Below, one piece after another: positions 16,021-22,380 of a stretch of DNA of 33,541 nt (position 1 is the first letter of the stretch; each line of letters starts with the position of its first letter). The notes under the pieces were generated by a model. The model searched no databases. It worked only from the letters and a program-made list of their open reading frames with translations, and was not told the origin of the DNA. This stretch comes from Candidatus Rokuibacteriota bacterium (GTDB lineage Bacteria > Methylomirabilota > Methylomirabilia > Rokubacteriales > CSP1-6). A program made the position numbers and the translations under genes. The stretch spans positions 1-33,541 of the forward strand of contig JACQWA010000106.1 of the NCBI GenBank assembly GCA_016209425.1. Direction: 5' to 3'.

Positions 16021-16464
16021 ATGACCGACGGGGCCGCGGAGGGAACCTTCGTGTTGACCAGCGAGCCGCAGCACCTGGCTGGATTGCGGGAATGGCTGCG
16101 CGGGGAACTCACGCGCCACAAGGTGGAGCAGCGCGAGCAGTTCGGCCTCCAGGTGGCGGTGGGCGAGATCTGCTCCAATTCCATCAAGCACGCGTACGCC
16201 GGGCGTGGCGGGAAGCCGATACACGTTTCGGTGCGGGGGAATGACGACCGGCTGGTCATCGAGGTGCGGGATTTCGGCAAGAAATTCGATCCGGGCGCCT
16301 ACCGGCCGCCAGACCTCGAGGCGGTGCCGGAGCGGGGGGTCGGCCTCCATCTCGTCAAGCAGTTCGTGGACGAGCTCTCGTTCGACGTGACCCTCGAGCA
16401 GGGAACGCGATGGACGCTCGTGAAGTATCGTCGCGGACGGAGGCCGGGGTCGCGGACGCCATGA
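16021..16464 (+). CDS. RsbW/SpoIIAB-like serine kinase (anti-sigma-factor type ATPase)
   Basis: A 147-residue GHKL-fold protein kinase of the HATPase_c_2 (RsbW) group. In partner switching it phosphorylates the STAS antagonist and sequesters a target, often a sigma factor. The N box is GEICSNSIKHAY with Glu49 and Asn53, G1 is DFGKKFDP and G2 is RGVGLHLVK, so the ATP site is complete. ATG 16021 is preferred; the track's TTG 15955 lies within a promoter -35. Next come the STAS gene after 19 bases and, upstream, the two phosphatases, giving all three biochemical activities of a partner-switch. No sigma factor is encoded here. Confidence 0.9.
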   Translation: MTDGAAEGTFVLTSEPQHLAGLREWLRGELTRHKVEQREQFGLQVAVGEICSNSIKHAYAGRGGKPIHVSVRGNDDRLVIEVRDFGKKFDPGAYRPPDLEAVPERGVGLHLVKQFVDELSFDVTLEQGTRWTLVKYRRGRRPGSRTP

Positions 16465-16483
16465 TCCTGCCAAGGAGGAAATG

Positions 16484-16819
16484 ATGGAGATCGAGGTGAC
16501 TCAGTCGAAAGGCGTAACCATCGTGGCTCCCACGGGGGACCTCGACATGGGGGCAGCCGACCAGGTGCGGCGGGTCCTGACCGAGCTGATCGACAAGGGC
16601 CAGCCGAAGCTGGTGATGGACCTCGGCGGCGTGGGGTACATCGACAGCTCGGGGCTCGGCACGCTCGTGGCGGCCATGAAGCAAGCCCGAGCCGCCGGCG
16701 GCAATCTCAAGCTCTGCGGGCTCCAGGACGATGTCCGCTCCATCTTCGAGATGACCCGTCTGGTCAAGGTGATGGCCATCCACGGCACCCGCCAGGAGGC
16801 TTTGGCCTCGTGGGGGTAG
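16484..16819 (+). CDS. STAS-domain anti-sigma factor antagonist (RsbV/SpoIIAA-like)
   Basis: A 111-residue single STAS domain. The phosphorylation loop YIDSSGLG is intact; by analogy to SpoIIAA the second serine (Ser56) is the kinase target. Other family landmarks are APTGDLDMGAA at the N-terminus and KLVMDLGGV. Two adjacent ATGs exist (16481, 16484); AAGGAGG at 16472-16478 is better spaced for 16484. It is the expected substrate of both the kinase just upstream and the two SpoIIE-type phosphatases. Confidence 0.9.
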   Translation: MEIEVTQSKGVTIVAPTGDLDMGAADQVRRVLTELIDKGQPKLVMDLGGVGYIDSSGLGTLVAAMKQARAAGGNLKLCGLQDDVRSIFEMTRLVKVMAIHGTRQEALASWG

Positions 16820-16881
16820 TCCCACGGGCGCGTCGGGGGCCCCGCCACACCTGGTCGGATCGGTCTCCCGCAGCCGTGGGA
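16820..16881 (+). promoter_or_regulatory. inverted repeat spanning the STAS-membrane protein gap
   Basis: TCCCACGG (16820-16827) and CCGTGGGA (16874-16881) are perfect complements at the two ends of the gap, extendable by GCG/CGC with a two-base bulge. The right arm reaches the first base of the ATG at 16881, so the structure could limit translation of the next gene. No T-run follows it, which argues against a terminator. Confidence 0.35.
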
Positions 16882-17363
16882 TGATGTCGGTGAGGCTTCG
16901 CGCCCTCCTTCCTGCCCGGTTTTCCGCCCTCGTTGAGATTGCCCTCGGGCTGCTCCTCTTAGGCGCTTTCTCACTGCTCTTTCTCCGGTACTACTCCTCC
17001 CTGGCCCTCGCCCTCGTGGCGCTCGTGGCGGTTCGGAATGGCCTGCGGGAGGGGCTGGCGGCAGCCGTGTCCGCCGGGGGGCTCTACCTGGCGCTGACGT
17101 GGGGACGCGCGGAGGGGGCCGGGCTGAGGGGTCTCGGCTCGATCGAACCCTATGCGACCCTCCTCCTGCTCCTGGGAGGGGGGATCGCCTTCGGAGCTGT
17201 CGGTCGGTCCCACGGCCGTGCGATCCACGCGCTCCGGGAACGGGTCGACGAGCTCGAGCTGGAGCTGGCGGACCAGGGCGTGAGGCTTCTGGTCGCCATC
17301 GAGGAGAAGCAGGAGCTCGAGCAGCGCATGCCCAAAGACCGCTCATCGGGACCCGGCCCCTGA
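16881..17363 (+). CDS. small multi-pass membrane protein with C-terminal coiled coil
   Basis: A 160-residue unrecognised protein. Three or four hydrophobic segments lie at about residues 15-35, 38-52, 55-75 and 88-106, followed by a charged heptad-like helix (LRERVDELELELADQGVRLL) near 115-150 and a short polar tail. The layout resembles the N-terminal membrane and stalk part of larger sensor proteins in which a GAF or similar domain follows, but here the chain simply stops. It could be a stand-alone sensor or scaffold for the partner-switch module, or a remnant of a longer sensor. ATG 16881 or 16884 is possible. The permease GTG follows after seven bases. Confidence 0.6.
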   Translation: MMSVRLRALLPARFSALVEIALGLLLLGAFSLLFLRYYSSLALALVALVAVRNGLREGLAAAVSAGGLYLALTWGRAEGAGLRGLGSIEPYATLLLLLGGGIAFGAVGRSHGRAIHALRERVDELELELADQGVRLLVAIEEKQELEQRMPKDRSSGPGP

Positions 17364-17370
17364 CCAGCGC

Positions 17371-19104
17371 GTGAATCTCCTCTCTCGTCGCCGCACCCCC
17401 GGACCCACGCGGGGGGCGTGGGGACCCCGCGCGGGTACCGGACTCTGGCGCTCGGAGGGGGCCCTGGTGCTGGGATTGCTCGCTTTGCTGGTGGCGGGCA
17501 TTCTCGCCCCGCTCCTTCAAGTGCTCTGGGCCGCGGTGTCCGACGTGGACGGCTTCACGCTTCGGCATCTCGGCTCGTTCTTCCGGCGTCCCCTGTTCCT
17601 CGAGTCGCTGGTCAACACGCTGGCCTCGGGCCTCCTGGCCGTCCTGTTCGGGAGCCTGATCGGGGTCCCGCTGGCGTTCCTGACGGTCCGCTACGCGTTC
17701 CGGGCCAAGACGGTGCTCCAGACCCTGGGCGTGCTGCCGCTCGTGATCCCGCCGTTCGTCGGGGCCGTGGCCTTTCAGCAAATTCTGGGCCGTGGCGGGA
17801 CCGTGAACCTGATTCTCCATCAGACGTTCGGCACGACGCTCCCGATGATGGAGGGGCTCACCGGGGTGGTGCTGGTCCAGACGCTCCACTATTTTCCGTT
17901 GATCATGCTCAACACCGCCGCAGCCCTGGCCGGACTGGACCCCTCGCTGGAAGAGGCGGCTCGAAACCTGGGATCGTCTGGCTTTCGCCTCTTCCGCCGC
18001 ATTCTCCTTCCCTTGGCGCTGCCCGGCTACGCGGCCGGCGCGCTGATCACGTTCATCCGGGTCATCGACGATCTGGGCACGCCCCTGATGCTGAACTACA
18101 CCAAGCTGCTCGCCCCCCAGGCCTATCTCCGCGTGACCACCGTGGGCCTGACCGATGTCGACGGCTACGTCATCTGCGTCATCCTGGTCATCCTCTCGAT
18201 CGCGGCGCTCTGGGGATCCAAGGCGGCGCTCGGGCTCGCGGAATACGCCACGCTTCAGCGGACCGCCGAGGCCGAGCCGCGCCCGCTCAAGGGTGCCGCC
18301 GCCCTGGGCGTCTGGCTCATCTCGGCCGCGCTCCTGGGGCCCGCGCTCCTCCCGCATGCGGGAATCCTCCTGCTGTCCCTCTCCAAGGTGTGGAGCCTCT
18401 CCCTCCTTCCCACCGTCTACACGCTGGGCAATTACGCGGAGATCCTGTTCCGCAGCCGCAGCTTCATCTGGAACACCCTCCGCTACGCGCTGCTTGCGGC
18501 CGTGATCGACGTGGCGCTCGGAGCCGCCATCGCGTGGCTTCTCCTGCGCGGAACGGTGCGCGGCCGGGGGTGGCTCGACGCCATCGCCACCATGCCGCTG
18601 GCGATTCCCGGGGTGGTTCTGGCGGTGGGCTACCTGCGGGTCTTCCACGGGTGGGATTTCCCCGGTCTCGGCCAGCCGTTGACCGCCACGTGGCTGATCC
18701 TGGTTCTCGCCTATGCCATGCGTCGGCTCCCGTACACCGTCAGGGGCGCCTATGCGGCGCTCCAACAGCTGCCCGTGGCCCTGGAGGAGGCGGCTCAGAA
18801 CCTCGGAGCCAACCGCCTCCGGACCTTCTTTCGCGTGACCGCGCCGCTCATGGCCCGGGGCCTTCTGGCGGGCGGGCTCATCGCCTTCATCACCTCGGCG
18901 GTGGAGCTCTCGACCACCATCCTGCTCGTGCCGCGCATCGAGCTCGGCCCGCTTTCCTACGGGATCTACATCTACATGCAGTCCGCCGTCGGTCGGGGGC
19001 CCGGCGCCGCCCTTGGAGTGGTCGCCATCGTCCTGGTCGGGTGCGGGACGTGGCTGGCCCATCGGCTGGCGGCGCGCGGGGCCGGCTCGATCTTCAGGCT
19101 GTAG
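17371..19104 (+). CDS. iron-type ABC transporter permease, fused two-domain
   Basis: A 577-residue inner-membrane protein with two BPD_transp_1 halves. The coupling loops EEAARNLGSSGFRLFRR and EEAAQNLGANRLRTFFR are strong EAA motifs. A GTG start at 17371 seven bases after the membrane-protein stop is the first start that includes the leading transmembrane helix. With the binding protein at 11994 and ATPase at 20290 it makes a second complete importer of the Fe(III)/AEP-like class. Its ligand is unknown; it has no phosphonate genes beside it. Confidence 0.85.
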   Translation: MNLLSRRRTPGPTRGAWGPRAGTGLWRSEGALVLGLLALLVAGILAPLLQVLWAAVSDVDGFTLRHLGSFFRRPLFLESLVNTLASGLLAVLFGSLIGVPLAFLTVRYAFRAKTVLQTLGVLPLVIPPFVGAVAFQQILGRGGTVNLILHQTFGTTLPMMEGLTGVVLVQTLHYFPLIMLNTAAALAGLDPSLEEAARNLGSSGFRLFRRILLPLALPGYAAGALITFIRVIDDLGTPLMLNYTKLLAPQAYLRVTTVGLTDVDGYVICVILVILSIAALWGSKAALGLAEYATLQRTAEAEPRPLKGAAALGVWLISAALLGPALLPHAGILLLSLSKVWSLSLLPTVYTLGNYAEILFRSRSFIWNTLRYALLAAVIDVALGAAIAWLLLRGTVRGRGWLDAIATMPLAIPGVVLAVGYLRVFHGWDFPGLGQPLTATWLILVLAYAMRRLPYTVRGAYAALQQLPVALEEAAQNLGANRLRTFFRVTAPLMARGLLAGGLIAFITSAVELSTTILLVPRIELGPLSYGIYIYMQSAVGRGPGAALGVVAIVLVGCGTWLAHRLAARGAGSIFRL

Positions 19105-19108
19105 CCTC

Positions 19109-20293
19109 GTGTTCACCACCGCCCGCCGCCTCGCGTGGTCCCCGAGACGGACCCTCCCCCTGGCCGCCTTCGTCGGGACCTTTGCCTGGTCCTTCGTGTA
19201 CGTGAGCCTGCCGTTCTACGTCCAGCGGATTTCGACGGCGGACCCCGTCTCCACGCTCCGCTGGACCGGCTGGATCCTTGGGATCTCATCGCTCGTCACC
19301 GTCGTCACCGCGCCGGTCTGGGGGAGGCTGGCCGAGCGGGGGAACCCGAAGGCCTTCTACGTGGTGGTCGAGATCCTGCAAGGGGTCGGGTTTGTCGGGA
19401 TGGCGCTGGCGCGGACCCTGATCGAGCTCTTCTTCGCCCGGTTCATGCTCGGAACGATGGGGGCGGCTTCGACCTTTGCCTTCATCATGGCGGGGCGCTC
19501 CCGTGACGGGGACGTGCGCCGCGAGGTCTCAGCGATCCAGTCGGCGATGACGGTGGGCCAGATTCTAGGACCGCTGGCCGGCGCCGTGGCCGCCGCCCGC
19601 ATCGGCTTCGTTCCGTCGTTTCTCCTCGGCGGGGCGATCCTCTGGGGATGTGCCGGGCTGGTCCAGTGGGGCGTCCCGCGGCCGGATCGCTCGCCCGCGG
19701 GCGGCGATGCGCAGCGCCGTCCTTCGTGGCGGGAGGTCACCACGGCGTGCGTCGTGGTGCTGGCCGGGTCCATCCAGGTGTTCTTCCTCACGGCGGTGCT
19801 CCCCCAGATCCTTCCCCCGCTGGGCGTGGCGTTTCCGGACACCCTGGAGATCGGCGGGCTGGTCATCTTCGCGTCGGGGGTCGCCGCTGCGCTGGGGTCC
19901 CTCGCGGCGCCGCGGCTCGCCGACCTGATCGGTGAGTGGAAGACCGTGGCTTGGTTCCTCGCCTTCTCCTCGGGCCTCCTGGCCCTCCTGGGGTTGACCG
20001 GCGACGTCTGGAGCTTCGGGGTGATGCGGTTCCTGCAGGTGCTCTGCGTGGCGCCGGTCTTTCCCTTGGTGGTCGCCCGGATCGCTCAGCGGGCGGGGGG
20101 AGGGGCCATCGGGCTGGTCAACTCCTCGCGGATCGGCGCCGCCTTCATCGGTCCGGTGGTGGCCACCACGCTGCTGGCGTGGACGAACCCCTCTTTCCTC
20201 TATGTGCTGCTGGCGGTGCCGGGCCTGGCCTGCCTTCCCTTGGTGCGGCCTCCACGGGCCTCGCGCCCCGGCGGCGTGGATGGGACGTCGTGA
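19109..20293 (+). CDS. MFS transporter (DHA1-like)
   Basis: A 394-residue protein with about 12 hydrophobic helices in two halves, including a loop after helix 2 (GRLAERGNPK) that resembles the MFS loop 2-3 motif. Helices are visible at AAFVGTFAWSFVYVSLPF and LGISSLVTVVTAPVWG. The track start 19013 lies inside the permease gene; GTG 19109, four bases after the permease stop, gives the normal MFS N-terminus. Its stop overlaps the ATPase start (GTGA). It looks like an exporter or sugar/drug family member; substrate unknown. An MFS gene between the permease and ATPase of one ABC importer is unusual. Confidence 0.8.
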   Translation: MFTTARRLAWSPRRTLPLAAFVGTFAWSFVYVSLPFYVQRISTADPVSTLRWTGWILGISSLVTVVTAPVWGRLAERGNPKAFYVVVEILQGVGFVGMALARTLIELFFARFMLGTMGAASTFAFIMAGRSRDGDVRREVSAIQSAMTVGQILGPLAGAVAAARIGFVPSFLLGGAILWGCAGLVQWGVPRPDRSPAGGDAQRRPSWREVTTACVVVLAGSIQVFFLTAVLPQILPPLGVAFPDTLEIGGLVIFASGVAAALGSLAAPRLADLIGEWKTVAWFLAFSSGLLALLGLTGDVWSFGVMRFLQVLCVAPVFPLVVARIAQRAGGGAIGLVNSSRIGAAFIGPVVATTLLAWTNPSFLYVLLAVPGLACLPLVRPPRASRPGGVDGTS

Positions 20294-21384
20294 GCCGGAA
20301 GCTCTCATCGGAGGTCACGCTGGAAGGGGTCGGGAAGCGGTACGGAGATCTCTGGGCCGTCCGGGAGGTCTCGCTGACCATCCGGCCGGGGGAGTTCTTC
20401 ACGCTGCTCGGGCCGTCGGGGTGTGGAAAGACGACGCTGCTCCGCCTGATCGCAGGGTTCGCGCTCCCCGACGCCGGGGGGATTCTCCTCGATGGGGAGC
20501 CGATTGATCACGTTCCCCCGTGGAAGCGGGATGTGGGGCTGGTGTTTCAGCACTACGCGCTCTGGCCACACCTCTCGGTGTACGAGAACGTCGCGTTCGG
20601 GTTGCGTGAACGGAAAGTTCCCCGCGCGCAAATTGCTCAGAAGGTCGCCGCCGTCCTCAGCCAGGTCGGGTTGGAGGGATTTGAACGACGACGCCCGTCG
20701 CAGCTTTCCGGGGGGCAGCAGCAGCGCGTGGCCCTGGCCCGGACCCTTGCGGTCCAGCCCCGGCTCCTCCTCTTGGATGAACCGCTCTCCAACCTGGATG
20801 CCCAGCTCCGGGCCCAGATGCGGATCGAGCTCGCCCGGTTGCAGCGAGATCTGGCCATCACCACCCTCTACGTGACGCACGACCAGGCCGAGGCCCTGGC
20901 TCTGTCCAACCGCGTCGCGGTGATGCTGGAAGGCGCGGTGGTCCAGCAGGGGACGCCGGAAGAGGTCTACTGGCGGCCGCGCAACCGATTCGTGGCGGAA
21001 TTCGTGGGGGCGGCCAACCTGTTCCCGGTGCAGGTGGTGGAGCTCAGGGAAACGGGCGTGCTGGTCGAGACCGGCTCGGGCACCCGGCTCCCCGTGCCGG
21101 CCGATCCCGGCCGCTGGCGGCCCGGGACCCGGGCTCTCCTCTGCCTCCGCCCCGAGGCTCTCCGGCTTGAGGAAGCGGCCATCGGGCGGGGGACCGGGTT
21201 CCTGGCCACCGTGGCGGGTCGGGTGTTTGAGGGAGATCGCCACGTCTACGAGGTAAGGCTCGGCGAGGGGGCGCATCTCCGCGTGGAGTTGCCGGCGCTG
21301 GGGGAGGGGCGAATCTTTCGGCTGGGCGACCGGGTCCGGGTCGAGCTCACCGCTGAAACCGCCGTGCTCCTTCCCGAGACGTAA
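20290..21384 (+). CDS. ABC transporter ATP-binding protein (iron/spermidine/AEP-type)
   Basis: A 364-residue ATPase. GTG 20290 overlaps the MFS stop (GTGA); the track's 19936 start is a run-on inside the MFS gene. In order: Walker A GPSGCGKTT, Q-loop VFQHYALWPH, signature LSGGQQQRVALARTL, Walker B LLLLDEP, H-loop VTHDQAEAL, then a TOBE-type C-terminal domain from about residue 240. It is paralogous to the ATPase at 2131 but clearly diverged. It is the presumed motor for the permease at 17371 and binding protein at 11994. Confidence 0.85.
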   Translation: MSRKLSSEVTLEGVGKRYGDLWAVREVSLTIRPGEFFTLLGPSGCGKTTLLRLIAGFALPDAGGILLDGEPIDHVPPWKRDVGLVFQHYALWPHLSVYENVAFGLRERKVPRAQIAQKVAAVLSQVGLEGFERRRPSQLSGGQQQRVALARTLAVQPRLLLLDEPLSNLDAQLRAQMRIELARLQRDLAITTLYVTHDQAEALALSNRVAVMLEGAVVQQGTPEEVYWRPRNRFVAEFVGAANLFPVQVVELRETGVLVETGSGTRLPVPADPGRWRPGTRALLCLRPEALRLEEAAIGRGTGFLATVAGRVFEGDRHVYEVRLGEGAHLRVELPALGEGRIFRLGDRVRVELTAETAVLLPET

Positions 21385-21517
21385 CCCCCGGTCGGCGTCC
21401 ATCGCTCGCTCGCCAACCTCCGTCGGGCACCCTTCTGTGGCTCGCGGGGCGGGGATGCCCCTCCGGACTCTCACCGATCGTGCCATTGTCAGCAGCGCTT
21501 CGATGGCCGGGGTTCGG

Positions 21518-22282
21518 CTACAGCGTGTAGGTTTTGCCCTGCTCGAGAATATGGATGCGAGCAGGATCTATCTTCTGAAGCTCCTCGGTGGTTTCCTCGA
21601 AGAAGTGCGGCTTGATGTGGTAGATCCAGAGGGGGAGGTCAGAAGGCATCTTCTTCATCTCCCGGCTCAGCATCGCCGGGGTGAGATGCTTCGACGCCTG
21701 GGCCAGGCCGTCCAGGCGGTTGGGAAATGCGGTCTCCACGATCACCGCTTTGAGCCCCTTCAGCCCTCGGGCCGCCTGCCAGATCCGCTCGGTGGGCCCG
21801 GTATCGCCCGAATACAGGAAGCCCGTCTCACCGTCGTGGATCAGGAAGCCCACCGCCTCCACCGTGTGATCCACCCGGATGGGAGTGACCCAGAGTTCGG
21901 CAACCCGCGACTCCACCTCGTCGGCCAGCGTCCGGTAGCGGAGGATGGCGGTCTTGGGTGTGGGGATCGTCGAGAAGTCGGGCCAGAGGTGGTCGTTGAA
22001 GGCGTGCGTGCGGAGGTCGTCCACGACCGGGGCAATGCTGGTGGCAAGGACCGGACCTCGTGCCGCCGTGATGGCGAGCGTGTCGGTGAGGTAGGCCAGC
22101 CCCGCAATGTGGTCGAGGTGAGCGTGGCTCAGGAGGGCGTGCTCGATCTCCCGCTGCTCCTCCACGTTGAGCGCCCCCGGCACGCTCCCCGCGTCGACGA
22201 GCACGTGGTCGTTGACGAGGAACGCCGAAGGACGCTGCCCCTGGCCCTCGCTGCCGAAGACCCCGAGCACCTTGATTTTCAT
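21518..22282 (-). CDS. class II 3',5'-cyclic-nucleotide phosphodiesterase (metallo-beta-lactamase fold)
   Basis: A 254-residue metal-dependent hydrolase. The motif SHAHLDHIAGL matches the class II cyclic-nucleotide phosphodiesterase signature (HxHLDH), and later ligands appear in GDTGPTE and YHIKPH. Family members such as yeast PDE1 and Vibrio CpdP hydrolyse cAMP/cGMP to the 5'-nucleotide. It has no signal peptide, so it should act in the cytoplasm. It is divergent from and 98 bases away from a CHASE2 adenylate cyclase gene, which strongly supports a cAMP-degrading role over a generic beta-lactamase-fold hydrolase. A TTGACC-17-TAAAAT promoter lies immediately upstream. Confidence 0.85.
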   Translation of the reverse strand: MKIKVLGVFGSEGQGQRPSAFLVNDHVLVDAGSVPGALNVEEQREIEHALLSHAHLDHIAGLAYLTDTLAITAARGPVLATSIAPVVDDLRTHAFNDHLWPDFSTIPTPKTAILRYRTLADEVESRVAELWVTPIRVDHTVEAVGFLIHDGETGFLYSGDTGPTERIWQAARGLKGLKAVIVETAFPNRLDGLAQASKHLTPAMLSREMKKMPSDLPLWIYHIKPHFFEETTEELQKIDPARIHILEQGKTYTL

Positions 22283-22289
22283 TTCACGG

Positions 22290-22318
22290 ATTTTAGTCTA
22301 GGAGACCTGGCAGGTCAA
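22290..22318 (-). promoter_or_regulatory. sigma-70-type promoter TTGACC-17-TAAAAT for the phosphodiesterase
   Basis: Reading the minus strand, TTGACC (22318-22313) is followed at exactly 17 bases by TAAAAT (22295-22290, 5/6). The expected start is about seven bases further on, at or next to the ATG (22282), and no Shine-Dalgarno would be transcribed. The gene is thus predicted to be leaderless. Confidence 0.55.
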
Positions 22319-22365
22319 GCCTCCGAATCCTTCACGGCGGGTTCTGCCCGGATCCCTGCGACCTG

Positions 22366-22374
22366 TGCTACGGT
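22366..22374 (+). promoter_or_regulatory. possible extended -10 (TGC-TACGGT) for the cyclase gene
   Basis: TG-C-TACGGT ends six bases before the cyclase ATG at 22381, placing the transcript start at the start codon, as for the divergent phosphodiesterase. No -35 match is present, so confidence is low. Confidence 0.3.
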
Positions 22375-22380
22375 AGGCCC

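Noticed and set aside
16501-19119. 872-residue minus-strand ORF opposite the STAS, membrane protein and permease genes
   Set aside because: Same antisense artefact of GC-rich codon bias; no domain recognisable.
17418-19205. 595-residue plus-strand ORF in the second frame over the permease
   Set aside because: Pro/Arg/Gly/His-rich shadow; the 17371 frame carries the transmembrane helices and EAA loops.
21385-21517. Possible terminator between the convergent ATPase and phosphodiesterase genes
   Set aside because: Only a short GGGG-AT-CCCC pairing and no T-run on either strand; too weak to call.
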